NCBI GenBank assembly: GCA_036677145.1
Contig: JAKFFF010000011.1
Location: 132,482-196,481 of the forward strand
Source: CADEED01 sp036677145
GTDB taxonomy: Bacteria > Pseudomonadota > Gammaproteobacteria > Steroidobacterales > Steroidobacteraceae
Reading direction: 5' to 3'
DNA length: 64,000 nt
A program made the translations under genes and the position numbers. Of the stretch, positions 32,163-40,980 are shown piece by piece (position 1 is the stretch's first letter; every line of letters starts with the position of its first letter). The notes beneath the pieces were generated by a model. That model saw only the letters and a list, made by a program, of their open reading frames with translations, searched no databases and was not told where the DNA came from.

Positions 32163-32582
32163 ATGCTCCAGTCCATGCACATCCTGCACGCCCGGGCGAA
32201 ACGCCGCGGACTGACGGAGATCACGGACGAGGTGCGCCGCTGGGTCACGCAGCAGAACATTTCGAACGGACTGCTGACGCTCTTCTGCCGGCACACGTCG
32301 GCGTCGCTGCTGATCCAGGAAAACGCCGCGCCGGCCGTGCGCACCGATCTCGAGAAGTTTTTCGACGAACTCGCGCCGGAAGGGGCCGGGCTCTACGAAC
32401 ACGACGACGAAGGGCCGGACGACATGCCGGCGCATCTCAAGACCGCGTTGACGCAGGTGCAATTGAACGTGCCGGTCATGAGGGGGCAGTTGATGCTCGG
32501 CACGTGGCAGGGCATCTATCTATTCGAGCATCGTGACCATCCGGGGCAGCGCGAAATCGTGCTGCACCTCGTGGGGGAGTGA
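32163..32582 (+). CDS. YjbQ/UPF0047 family protein
   Basis: A 139-residue protein of the YjbQ family, small trimeric enzymes with weak thiamine-phosphate synthase activity in vitro and no settled cellular role. Motifs: NGLLTLFCRHTSASLLIQEN near 34-54, the acidic EHDDEGPDDMPAHLKTAL near 78-96, and the C-terminal GTWQGIYLFEHRDHPGQREI. The conserved His and Asp residues cluster at a probable metal site. ATG 32163 is used; ATG 32175 would remove four residues. The stop overlaps a small upstream extension of the next gene's frame. Confidence 0.9.
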   Translation: MLQSMHILHARAKRRGLTEITDEVRRWVTQQNISNGLLTLFCRHTSASLLIQENAAPAVRTDLEKFFDELAPEGAGLYEHDDEGPDDMPAHLKTALTQVQLNVPVMRGQLMLGTWQGIYLFEHRDHPGQREIVLHLVGE

Positions 32583-32608
32583 GCGCGGGCAATCGAGGGG
32601 AGATTTCA

Positions 32609-34030
32609 ATGTCGATGAACCGCAGAGCCTTCGTTCAACGCGCGGGCGCGACGGCGGCCGCGCTGTCGTTGGGAAGACGCGCCATTGCCGGCGTCCCTTC
32701 GCAGGAAGCGTGGCAACGCGCCGCCGACATCGTGCTCAACATCCGGGCACCGGTGATCCCGGAACGTATGTTCGACATCACGAAGTTCGGCGCGGTGCCC
32801 GATGGCAGGACGCTGAACACCACTGCGATCGCGCAAGCCATCGACACCTGCGCGCGGGAGGGCGGCGGCCGGGTGCTGGTGCCCGCGGGCACGTTCCTCA
32901 CCGGCGCCGTGCACCTGAAGTCCAATGTGAATCTGCACGTGCCCGCAGGTGCGACGCTCAAGTTCGACACCAACCCCGCGAGTTATCCCCTCGTGTTCAC
33001 GCGCTGGGAGGGCATGGAGCTCATGAACTACTCGCCGCTGATCTACGCGCGGCGGCAGAAGAACATCGCGATCACCGGCAAGGGCACGCTCGACGGCCAG
33101 GGCAGCGAACATCATTGGTGGAAATGGAAAGGCCGCTGGGGTGGCACGGTTCCGTACGGCTGGACCGAAGGGATGCCGGACCAGCGTCCCGCTCGCGCGC
33201 GATTGTTCCAGATGGCCGAGGACGCGGTGCCGGTCGAGAAACGCGTGTTCGGTGACGGGTCGATGCTGCGGCCGCCGTTCATCCAGCCGTATGAATGCGA
33301 GAACGTGCTGATCGAAGACATCCGCGTGCGCAACTCGCCGTTCTGGAACATCCACCCGGTGCTGAGCCGCAACGTGATCATCCGCGGTGTGGACATCTAC
33401 GGGCACGGACCTAACAACGATGGCATCGATCCGGAATCGGTCGATCACGTGCTGATCGAGAATTGCTCGTTCGACACCGGCGACGACTGCATCGCGGTGA
33501 ACTCGGGACGCAACGCGGATGGCCGCCGGCTGAATACGCCGTCGCAGAACATCGTGGTGCGCGATTGCCGCATGAAGGAAGGGCACGGCGGCGTGGTGGT
33601 CGGCAGCCAGATCTCGGGCGGCGCGCGCTGGGTGTTCGCCGAGAACTGCCAGATGGATAGCCCCGATCTCTGGTACGCGATCCGGTTCAAGAACAACGCG
33701 CTGCGGGGCGGCCTGCTCGAGAACTTCTACTACCGCGACATCGACGTGGGGCAGGTGGGCCGCGCGGCGATCACGGCCGACTTCAACTACGAGGAAGGGC
33801 CGAATGGTCCGTTCATTCCGCAATTGCGCAATGTGGTGGTCGAGCGGTTGCGCGTGAAGAACGCCGTGCGCGTGCTGGACTCACAGGGAATTCCGCAGGC
33901 CCCGGTGAACGACATCACGCTGCGGGATTGCGAGTTTCATGGCGTGACGCAGCCAAGCATCGTGAGGCACACGCGCGAGGTGAAACTCGAGAAGGTCCGC
34001 GTGAACGACCAGCAGGTGTCCGAGCTCTAG
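32609..34030 (+). CDS. glycoside hydrolase family 28 (polygalacturonase-like), Tat-exported
   Basis: A 473-residue parallel beta-helix enzyme. MSMNRRAFVQRAGATAAALS is a twin-arginine signal, and AGGGGAG precedes ATG 32609. The GH28 catalytic acids are seen in NNDGIDPESVDHV and FDTGDDCIAVNSG, followed by GHGGVVVGSQ (active-site His region) and AIRFKNN (the substrate-binding R-x-K). It is likely to cleave pectic galacturonan or a related rhamnogalacturonan in the periplasm. It fits with the GH43 enzyme 3 kb upstream, but the two are not in one operon. A 22-bp gap separates it from convergent guaD. Confidence 0.93.
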   Translation: MSMNRRAFVQRAGATAAALSLGRRAIAGVPSQEAWQRAADIVLNIRAPVIPERMFDITKFGAVPDGRTLNTTAIAQAIDTCAREGGGRVLVPAGTFLTGAVHLKSNVNLHVPAGATLKFDTNPASYPLVFTRWEGMELMNYSPLIYARRQKNIAITGKGTLDGQGSEHHWWKWKGRWGGTVPYGWTEGMPDQRPARARLFQMAEDAVPVEKRVFGDGSMLRPPFIQPYECENVLIEDIRVRNSPFWNIHPVLSRNVIIRGVDIYGHGPNNDGIDPESVDHVLIENCSFDTGDDCIAVNSGRNADGRRLNTPSQNIVVRDCRMKEGHGGVVVGSQISGGARWVFAENCQMDSPDLWYAIRFKNNALRGGLLENFYYRDIDVGQVGRAAITADFNYEEGPNGPFIPQLRNVVVERLRVKNAVRVLDSQGIPQAPVNDITLRDCEFHGVTQPSIVRHTREVKLEKVRVNDQQVSEL

Positions 34031-34052
34031 GCGCGGCGCGGGAACCAGTCGC

Positions 34053-35360
34053 CTAACGGCCGGCGACGTGAGCCGCGGTGACAGCGCGTGTATCCGCCAT
34101 CGTCATCTGCACGAACAACGCTTCCTCGAACGAGTCGCAGCGCTGCATTCTGAATTCAATCAGCGGCGTGCTCTTCATGTTCAGCACGATGAGATCCGCC
34201 TCCATCCCGACCTCGATGCTGCCGATCCTGTCTTCCAGGTATAGCGCCTGCGCCGCGCCACGCGTCGCAAGATAGAACGCTTCGATCGCGCTCAGGCTGT
34301 TGCCATTCAACTGCGCGGTCTTGTACGCGGCGCCCATGGTCTCGAGCATCGACAACGATGTCCCCGCGCCGACATCCGTCGCCAATCCCACGCGCACCGG
34401 CCGCGGTGTCCGTTTCGCTTTCTTCAGATCGAACAACCCGCTGCCGAGAAACATGTTCGAGGTGGGGCAGTGCGCAATCGCCGCGCCACTCTCGTGCATG
34501 CGCGCGAGTTCGTTCCCGGTGAGGTAAATGCCGTGGCCGTAGATCGCGCGTGGGCCTAACTGCCCGAAGTGGTCGTATACATCGAGATACCCGGTTCGCT
34601 CGGGGAACAATTCCTTCGCCCACTCGACTTCGCGCCGGCTCTCCGCCACGTGTGATTGAAGGTACGTGCCGGGCCGCTCCTTCCACAACGCGCCCGCCAG
34701 TTCCATCTGTTCCGGCGTCGACGAGGGCGCGAAACGCGGCGTGATCGCATACAGCGCGCGGCCCTTGCCGTGCCAGCGATCGATCAGCGCCTTGGACTCG
34801 TCGTAGCCGCGCCGCGCGGTGTCTCGCAGTGCGGGTGGGCAGTTGCGATCCATGAGGCACTTGCCGGCGATTACGCGCATGTTCCGCTGCGCCGCGGCTT
34901 CGAACAGCGCATCCACCGAATGCGCGTGCACCGTGCAGAACGTCGCGACGGTCGTGGTGCCGTTGCGCAGACACTCATCGAGGAACAATTCGGCGACCGC
35001 GCGCGCATGGGCCACATCCGCGAACTGCTGCTCGGCGACAAACGTGTATTTCTCCAGCCAGTCGAGCAACTGCGCGCCGTAGGCGCCGATGATCTGCGTC
35101 TGTGGATAGTGGACGTGGCAGTCGATGAAGCCCGGCAGTATCAGACTGTCCCGCCCGTGATCCTCTATGTGCGTGCCGGGCGGCAGCGCGGACCGCACGG
35201 TCGATGCCGGGCCGAAGTGCGTGATTTTCCCGCCGGCCATCGCAACGATCGCATCACTCTCGTAATACATCGCGCTTGCGCCTTCGGCGAACACATCTCC
35301 GGTGAACGTCAGCGCGGGTCCGCGGATCGCGCTGACCGCCGCGGCCGTGTTCTCAGGCAT
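34053..35360 (-). CDS. guaD: guanine deaminase
   Basis: A 435-residue amidohydrolase that converts guanine to xanthine and ammonia. Zn ligands are in PGFIDCHVHYPQ (His pair near 82-84), QSHVAESRREVEWA (His near 238), YGHGIYL (His near 275) and VGLATDVGAGTS (Asp near 325); NRNMRVIAGKCLMDRNCP-like and TSNMFLGSGLF segments are typical of GuaD. Its first 8 bases overlap the end of the hybrid kinase gene, so the two are probably translated together. Xanthine from this step feeds purine breakdown towards urea and ammonium, in line with the urease island. No other purine-degradation gene is in the window. Confidence 0.93.
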   Translation of the reverse strand: MPENTAAAVSAIRGPALTFTGDVFAEGASAMYYESDAIVAMAGGKITHFGPASTVRSALPPGTHIEDHGRDSLILPGFIDCHVHYPQTQIIGAYGAQLLDWLEKYTFVAEQQFADVAHARAVAELFLDECLRNGTTTVATFCTVHAHSVDALFEAAAQRNMRVIAGKCLMDRNCPPALRDTARRGYDESKALIDRWHGKGRALYAITPRFAPSSTPEQMELAGALWKERPGTYLQSHVAESRREVEWAKELFPERTGYLDVYDHFGQLGPRAIYGHGIYLTGNELARMHESGAAIAHCPTSNMFLGSGLFDLKKAKRTPRPVRVGLATDVGAGTSLSMLETMGAAYKTAQLNGNSLSAIEAFYLATRGAAQALYLEDRIGSIEVGMEADLIVLNMKSTPLIEFRMQRCDSFEEALFVQMTMADTRAVTAAHVAGR

Positions 35361-37677
35361 TGTTGGCGACGTCGGATGTGTGCGCGGCCGAGTCTTCGCC
35401 AGTCACGTCCCGCAGCATTTCCCGGAGAAGATGTTCGACGTTCTCGGGATCGACGGGCTTCGTCAGATGTTCATCGAAGCCGGCCGCGAGCGCGGCCTGC
35501 CGGTCCTGTTCCTGACCCCAACCCGTGAGCGCCATGAGAACCATGCTCTTGCCCCAGCTCTCGATGCGGATGCGGCGGGCAACTTCGTGTCCGCTCATGC
35601 CGGGCATGCCGATGTCGACGAACGCGGCGTCGGGCCGCTCGCGCGAGCAGGTCGCGAGCGCCTCCGCGCCGCTGAATGCGATGAACACTTCGTAGCCGGA
35701 AAAGCGCAACACCAGAGCGAGTGATTCAGCGGCGTCGCGATTGTCGTCGGCCACGAGAATCTTCGCGCGCCGCGCCGTGGCCGGAGTGTCGGCTGACTCG
35801 CGCGGCGGTGCGTTCTCCGCGCCTTTGTCGGCGATCACATCCGGCGGCAGGTAGATGATGAACTCGCTGCCGCGCCCGAGGCCTTCGCTGCGCACGTCCA
35901 CGCGTCCGCCATGCAGCGCGATGAGTCCCTTGACGAGCGCGAGGCCGATGCCGAGGCCGCCCTCGGCGCGATCCACCGCCGAATTGACCTGCGAGAAAAT
36001 CGTGAACAGTCCAGGAATCGCGTCGGGTGCGAGACCGATGCCGCTGTCCTTGATGCGGATGACGAGTTCGTCGCTTTCGATACGCGCGCTGAGCGTGATC
36101 TGTCCCGCCGGGTCGGTGTACTTCGCCGCATTCGTCAGCAGGTTGCCGATCACCTGCGAGAGGCGCAGCGAATCGACCTCGAGGCGCAGATTCTCCGGCG
36201 GCAGATGCACCGACACCTGGTGTTGCTTGGCGTCGATCAGCGGCCGCGCGGTTTCGAGCGCGACCGAAACGACGGCCTTGAGATCGACGTATTCTTTCTT
36301 GAGCTCGAGCTGGCCGCGCGTGATGCGCGAGACGTCCAGCAGATCATCGAGCAGCAGCGACATCCGGCTGACCTGCCGGGCGATGACCTCACGTCCCCAT
36401 TTGCGCTGGCGCTCATCGGCATTTTCGGCGCCGAGGATGCGCACCGCGTTGCGGATCGGCGCCAGCGGATTGCGCAGTTCGTGCGCGAGCGTCGCGAGGA
36501 ACTCGTCCTTGCGCCGGTCGGCGGCGATCAGCGCGCGCTCGGTGTTCTTCATCCGGCTGATGTCGAGATTGATGCCCGCCCAGCGTTGAATCCGTCCGTG
36601 GTCGTCGCGGATCGCGACGCCCTGCGCGAGGATGGAGTGATATTGCCCATCGACACCGAGCATGCGGTGCTCGCGGTACCACGTGTTGCCGGTGCGTGTG
36701 CATTCCTTCCACGCGGCAATCGTTTCCGCGGCATCGTCCGGATGCAGCGCGCGGCCCCAGCCGAATTCCGCCGCCTCCTGCTGCGTGAGCCCGACGAGTT
36801 TGAGCAGCGAATCACTGGTGTAGATGTTCTTGCCGTCGGCGTCGCACACCCAGACGCCGTAGTTGATCGATTCGCCGATGGCGCGGTACAGCTTCTCACT
36901 GGTCTCGAGCGCGCGTGCGTGCGCCTGCACTTCGTCGAGCATCTTGTTGAAGGCGTCGACCACGACGCCGATCTCGTCGTCGCTGATCTTGTCGGCGCGG
37001 AAGGAGTAGTTGCGTTCCTGGACGATCTGCCGCGCGACGTTCGCCATCGACTTCATCGGCCGGCTGACGACGTGATGCAGCCAGCTCGAGGCCAGCAGCG
37101 AGGCGATGAGACCGAGACCCGAGACGGCGGCCAGCACCGATAGATAGGCGCGGACGCGCGCGCTGACGTCGTATTGCGCGTGCAGGTAGATGGTGCCGAG
37201 GACCTCGTCACCCTGCACGATCTGCCGCACGAGTTCCACACGTCCGCTGTCGATGTAGATGCCGTGCTCCGCCAGGGGCTCGCGCGCGGGCGGCGCTTCG
37301 TGACCTTTGCGGATGTATTCGGCGAAGAGACTGCCGTCGGGCCGGTAGAGAGCCGCGGAATTCACGGAACTGCGCGCCTGCAGCGCACTCAAGATGCGCT
37401 GGGCGCCCGCCGCGTCGTCGAACGACAGGGCGGGTTGCACGGCCTGCGAAATGATCGCGCCTTCCGTCGCGATGTCATCCGCCCACCCGGCGCGGTTGTC
37501 ACGCAAGTCGGTAAACAGCAACGCCGCGCCCGCGCTGGCCAGCGCGATGATGGTCGTCACGAGCATGATCAGCATCAATTTGCCGGAAAGACTGTGGCGC
37601 GCCTGACCAATGGACGCGAGCGCGCGCCAGAATGGGCCGCGTGTGTGATTCGCTTCGTTTTCGCGCGGTGTAGTCAC
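35353..37677 (-). CDS. hybrid sensor histidine kinase with CHASE8-like, HAMP, PAS and REC domains
   Basis: A 774-residue membrane kinase. TM1 is about 33-55; a periplasmic domain at about 56-175 has the CHASE8 look (LLFTDLRDNRAGWADDIATE, then AALYRPDGSLFAEY). TM2 is about 177-199, HAMP about 200-252, PAS about 263-375, HisKA with H399 (ATLAHELRNPLAPIRNAV), HATPase (IKDSGIGL, GGLGIGLAL) and a C-terminal receiver with Asp688 (AAFVDIGMPGMSG). CHASE8 is the periplasmic input domain of YfiN, which is inhibited by YfiR; a YfiR-like protein is encoded divergently 55 bp away. The start is GTG 37677. It overlaps guaD by 8 bases. Confidence 0.88.
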   Translation of the reverse strand: MTTPRENEANHTRGPFWRALASIGQARHSLSGKLMLIMLVTTIIALASAGAALLFTDLRDNRAGWADDIATEGAIISQAVQPALSFDDAAGAQRILSALQARSSVNSAALYRPDGSLFAEYIRKGHEAPPAREPLAEHGIYIDSGRVELVRQIVQGDEVLGTIYLHAQYDVSARVRAYLSVLAAVSGLGLIASLLASSWLHHVVSRPMKSMANVARQIVQERNYSFRADKISDDEIGVVVDAFNKMLDEVQAHARALETSEKLYRAIGESINYGVWVCDADGKNIYTSDSLLKLVGLTQQEAAEFGWGRALHPDDAAETIAAWKECTRTGNTWYREHRMLGVDGQYHSILAQGVAIRDDHGRIQRWAGINLDISRMKNTERALIAADRRKDEFLATLAHELRNPLAPIRNAVRILGAENADERQRKWGREVIARQVSRMSLLLDDLLDVSRITRGQLELKKEYVDLKAVVSVALETARPLIDAKQHQVSVHLPPENLRLEVDSLRLSQVIGNLLTNAAKYTDPAGQITLSARIESDELVIRIKDSGIGLAPDAIPGLFTIFSQVNSAVDRAEGGLGIGLALVKGLIALHGGRVDVRSEGLGRGSEFIIYLPPDVIADKGAENAPPRESADTPATARRAKILVADDNRDAAESLALVLRFSGYEVFIAFSGAEALATCSRERPDAAFVDIGMPGMSGHEVARRIRIESWGKSMVLMALTGWGQEQDRQAALAAGFDEHLTKPVDPENVEHLLREMLRDVTGEDSAAHTSDVANNA

Positions 37678-37732
37678 GTTCGCTGATCTTGCCTAAATTC
37701 GGGAAATACGGTCCACTGCTATTCGCAATGTC

Positions 37733-38434
37733 GTGCAGGCGTTGTCCTACAAGAACTACCGGGAGATTACAAAGTTGCCGAACGCGACAGTCTGGTCATT
37801 CCGATGGCACGCGCCCGCGATGATCTTTCTGCTGATCTCCACTGTCGCATCAGGCGCATTGTTCGCGGCCGAACCGGTATTTTCGGCGCACGCCGTGAAA
37901 GCTGCCTATCTGCACCGTTTCGCTTCCTACGTTCAGTGGCCGGAAACGGACGCCGCCAAACCGTTCATCATCGCCGTCGCGGGTGACGAGGAAGTCGCCG
38001 CGCAGCTCGACCGGCTGCTGCCGGGCATGACGGTAAGCGGGCGTCCGGCGGCTTTGCGCCGGGTGTCGCGTCCCGAGGAGCTCGAGGACGTCAGCATCCT
38101 CTACGTAGGTCCGCAGGCATTGTCGCGCACGCGCACGTTGCGTACCGCCGCCGTCCAACGGCCGATTCTCGTCGTGACCGACGACGAACGCGGCATCGAC
38201 GCGGGGGGCGTCATCAACTTCATCGAAGTGAATCGCAACGTGCGCTTCGAAATTTCGCTGATTGCCGCGGATCGCAGTGGACTCAAGATCGACTCGGCGC
38301 TGTTGTCCGTGGCCGCGCGGGTCGAGCGCCGGCCGCAAACGCGTGCCGATTGTCCGGAGCCACGTTTCCTGCGCCGGAGCAATTCGACCTGCGAACTGCG
38401 ATTGGCGCTCCTGGGCTCGGGGACGGTGTTTTGA
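37733..38434 (+). CDS. YfiR/DUF4154-family periplasmic protein
   Basis: About 233 residues from GTG 37733. A hydrophobic export signal (MIFLLISTVASGALFAAEP) is followed by AVKAAYLHRFASYVQWPET, DEEVAAQLDRLLPGMTVSGR, DVSILYVGPQAL and the ending GVINFIEVNRNVRFEISL, the standard DUF4154/YfiR pattern. YfiR is a periplasmic repressor that binds a CHASE8 domain; here the neighbour with such a domain is a hybrid kinase. The start is uncertain: TTG 37775, nine bases after GGGAG, or ATG 37820 are alternatives. The last four bases overlap the receptor gene. A Cys-containing extension follows the usual domain end. Confidence 0.85.
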   Translation: MQALSYKNYREITKLPNATVWSFRWHAPAMIFLLISTVASGALFAAEPVFSAHAVKAAYLHRFASYVQWPETDAAKPFIIAVAGDEEVAAQLDRLLPGMTVSGRPAALRRVSRPEELEDVSILYVGPQALSRTRTLRTAAVQRPILVVTDDERGIDAGGVINFIEVNRNVRFEISLIAADRSGLKIDSALLSVAARVERRPQTRADCPEPRFLRRSNSTCELRLALLGSGTVF

Positions 38435-40344
38435 GAGCTGCGCGATTTCGCAACCTCCTGCCGATGCTGCTGGTCGCGCCAACGGCGTTCGCGCAAATGA
38501 CCGCCGACACGCGTGACCCGCTGAGCCAGCTCACGCGCATGTCGCTCGAAGAACTCGCGAAGGTCGAGGTCACCTCGGTTTCCAAGGCCGCGCAGAGCCT
38601 GTCGACGGCGCCCGCGTCCATCTACGTGATCACACGTGAAGAGATTCTGCGTTCCGGCGTGCTCAGCATCCCCGAGGCGCTGCGGCTCGCGCCGAACATG
38701 CAAGTGACGCAGCTTACGTCGAGTGACTACTCGAACGGCGCGCGTGGTTTCGCCGGCGCACCCGACAAGCAGAATTTCTCCAACAAGCTCCTGATCCTGA
38801 TCGATGGGCGCAGCGTCTATTCGCCGCTGTTCTCCGGCATTGCATACGACATGCAGGACGTCCTCATGGACGACATCGACCGCATCGAGGTCATAAGCGG
38901 GCCGGGCGCGACGCTCTGGGGCTCGAACGCGATGAACGGCGTCATCAACATCATCACGCGCCCCGCGCACGAGACCGACGGCGTGCTGGTGCGGGCCGAT
39001 GGCGGCGCGGGCGAGCAGGCGCTCGGCGCGCGCTTCGGGGCGGGCGCCGGCGACGAGGGCGCATTCCGCGTGTACGCGAAAGCCTTCGAGCGCGACGCCA
39101 CCGAGTTCGCGAACGGCGACAGCGCCGGGGACGAATGGACCAAGGCGCAGGCCGGATTCCGGTTCGACACCACGCAGGGCAAAAACGCGTTCACGGTGCA
39201 GGGCGACTACCAGCACGCGGAACAGAGTTTCGCCGGCTCGGACGATGTGCCATTCAGCGGCTCGAACATCCTCGGGCGCTGGGAACATGCCGGTGCGCGC
39301 GTGCACACCCGGCTGCAGATGTTTTTCGACCGCGTCGATCGCGGGCGGCCACCGAGCGGTCTCGCGTTCGACATCAATACCTATGACTTCGAGCTGCAGC
39401 AAAGCGCGCTGGTCGCCGGCCGGCATCAGCTCGTCTGGGGCGTGGGCCGGCGCTACAACGATTACAAAACCGTCAACAATGCTCTCGCATTCACGCCGGA
39501 CCATCGCACGCTCGAGCTCACCAACATCTTCGTCGAGGACAACATCGCGCTGAGCGATCGATTCACGCTGACGGCCGGTGTGAAGTTCGAAGACAACAGC
39601 TACTCGGACTGGGACGTGCTGCCGGACCTGCGCCTGTCATGGGTGCTGAATGACAAGAACCTGCTGTGGATCGCAGGCTCGCGCGCCATTCGCGCGGCGA
39701 CGCCGTTCGACACCGACGTGCAGGAGTTCGTCGGCGGGCAATTGTTCCTGCGCGGCGATCCGGATTTCGAAACAGAGAAGGTGACGGCGTACGAGTTCGG
39801 GTATCGCGGCATTCCGCATGCACGCGTTTCGTTTTCGGCGAGCGCGTTCTACAACGAATACGACGATCTGCGCACGATCGAGCTCACGCCCGTCACAGTT
39901 TTGCCGCTGCAATGGGGCAATCTCATGAAGGGCAGCGCGTATGGCTTCGAGGCCTGGGCCAATCTGCAACTCACGGACTGGTGGCGACTGTCGCCCGGCT
40001 TTCGCACGTTGCAGAAGGATCTCGTATTCAAGGCGGGTTCGTCGCAACTGGGCGGAATCGGGCAGGCGGGCAATGATCCGAAGTTGCGCTGGCTGGTGAA
40101 GTCGTCGATGGATTTCGGCAGCGTGACGGTCGATGCGAACTTGCGGCACGTCGGCGAGAAACCCGACCCCTTGACCGGCTCGTACACCGAGCTCGCGCTG
40201 CGCGTCGGCTGGCGTGTCAATGAAAACTTCGATATCGCGGTGAAGGGTTTCAATCTACTTAACGAAACACACCACGAATACGCCGCTCCGAACGGACACG
40301 AGATCCGGCGCAGCGTGCTGGGCGAGGTGCGTTTCACTTACTGA
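38431..40344 (+). CDS. TonB-dependent outer-membrane receptor
   Basis: A 637-residue receptor starting at TTG 38431, which overlaps the preceding stop as TTGA; the frame is open upstream inside the YfiR-like gene. A short signal (LLPMLLVAPTAFAQ) precedes SLEELAKVEVTSVSKAAQSL, which stands in place of a TonB box, then the plug (ASIYVITREEILRSGV, LILIDGRSVYSPLFSG, IEVISGPGATLWGSNAMNG) and a beta-barrel ending GEVRFTY. The first part matches receptors that accompany YfiR-like genes. The ligand is not evident. Confidence 0.9.
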   Translation: MRAARFRNLLPMLLVAPTAFAQMTADTRDPLSQLTRMSLEELAKVEVTSVSKAAQSLSTAPASIYVITREEILRSGVLSIPEALRLAPNMQVTQLTSSDYSNGARGFAGAPDKQNFSNKLLILIDGRSVYSPLFSGIAYDMQDVLMDDIDRIEVISGPGATLWGSNAMNGVINIITRPAHETDGVLVRADGGAGEQALGARFGAGAGDEGAFRVYAKAFERDATEFANGDSAGDEWTKAQAGFRFDTTQGKNAFTVQGDYQHAEQSFAGSDDVPFSGSNILGRWEHAGARVHTRLQMFFDRVDRGRPPSGLAFDINTYDFELQQSALVAGRHQLVWGVGRRYNDYKTVNNALAFTPDHRTLELTNIFVEDNIALSDRFTLTAGVKFEDNSYSDWDVLPDLRLSWVLNDKNLLWIAGSRAIRAATPFDTDVQEFVGGQLFLRGDPDFETEKVTAYEFGYRGIPHARVSFSASAFYNEYDDLRTIELTPVTVLPLQWGNLMKGSAYGFEAWANLQLTDWWRLSPGFRTLQKDLVFKAGSSQLGGIGQAGNDPKLRWLVKSSMDFGSVTVDANLRHVGEKPDPLTGSYTELALRVGWRVNENFDIAVKGFNLLNETHHEYAAPNGHEIRRSVLGEVRFTY

Positions 40345-40423
40345 GTGAAATGCGACTTGGCTCACACGCGATTGCTCCAGATTGAGGCGCATTCGCGCCG
40401 CGCATTCATAGAATGCAAGAGCG

Positions 40424-40885
40424 ATGAAGGAGCAACAAAAAGAAGAAAGACGTGCCGCGACCGAGCGGCGTCGTTCGCTCGTGCGGGCGCTGTGGCGCGG
40501 CAATTTCGAGCGCCGCCGGATTGCACCACGTAGAGGCAATGAGCGGCACGCGGTCGTAACGGACTGGTTTCACCCGCAATGGCTGGTCACCACCATCCTC
40601 ATCCTGGCGCTGTGCGTATCGGACGCAATCCTGACGCTGACCTTGATGTCCCACGGTGCCCAGGAAATCAACCCGGTCATGGAGCCTCTGGTTCAAGGCT
40701 CGGGCCACATGTTCGCATTCGTGAAGCTCGGCCTGACGATCATGGGTGTGGTCGTCCTCACGCTGCTCGCCCGTCTGAGGATCTTCGGCTCCACGGGCGT
40801 CGGTACGCTGTTGTACGTGGTCCTGGCGGGGTACATCGTCCTGGTGGGTTACGAGCTCTGGCTTTTACGTAACATCCCCCTGTAA
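40424..40885 (+). CDS. DUF5658-like membrane protein
   Basis: A 153-residue protein with a very basic N-terminus (residues 1-45, many Arg and Glu) and three hydrophobic helices (about 52-75, 95-115 and 125-146). The segment DAILTLTLMSHGAQEINPVM followed by FAFVKLGLT matches the DUF5658 pattern, of unknown function. It is monocistronic, between the receptor and sucA, with nothing in its surroundings that hints at a role. Confidence 0.7.
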   Translation: MKEQQKEERRAATERRRSLVRALWRGNFERRRIAPRRGNERHAVVTDWFHPQWLVTTILILALCVSDAILTLTLMSHGAQEINPVMEPLVQGSGHMFAFVKLGLTIMGVVVLTLLARLRIFGSTGVGTLLYVVLAGYIVLVGYELWLLRNIPL

Positions 40886-40980
40886 TGCGGCCTATTCGCC
40901 TTTCGGCGCCCGGCTGCTTCGGCTAACATACCGCCCCCTTATTGATCCAGGACCTTGAGTCCACAAGGATTTTTTCTCGT

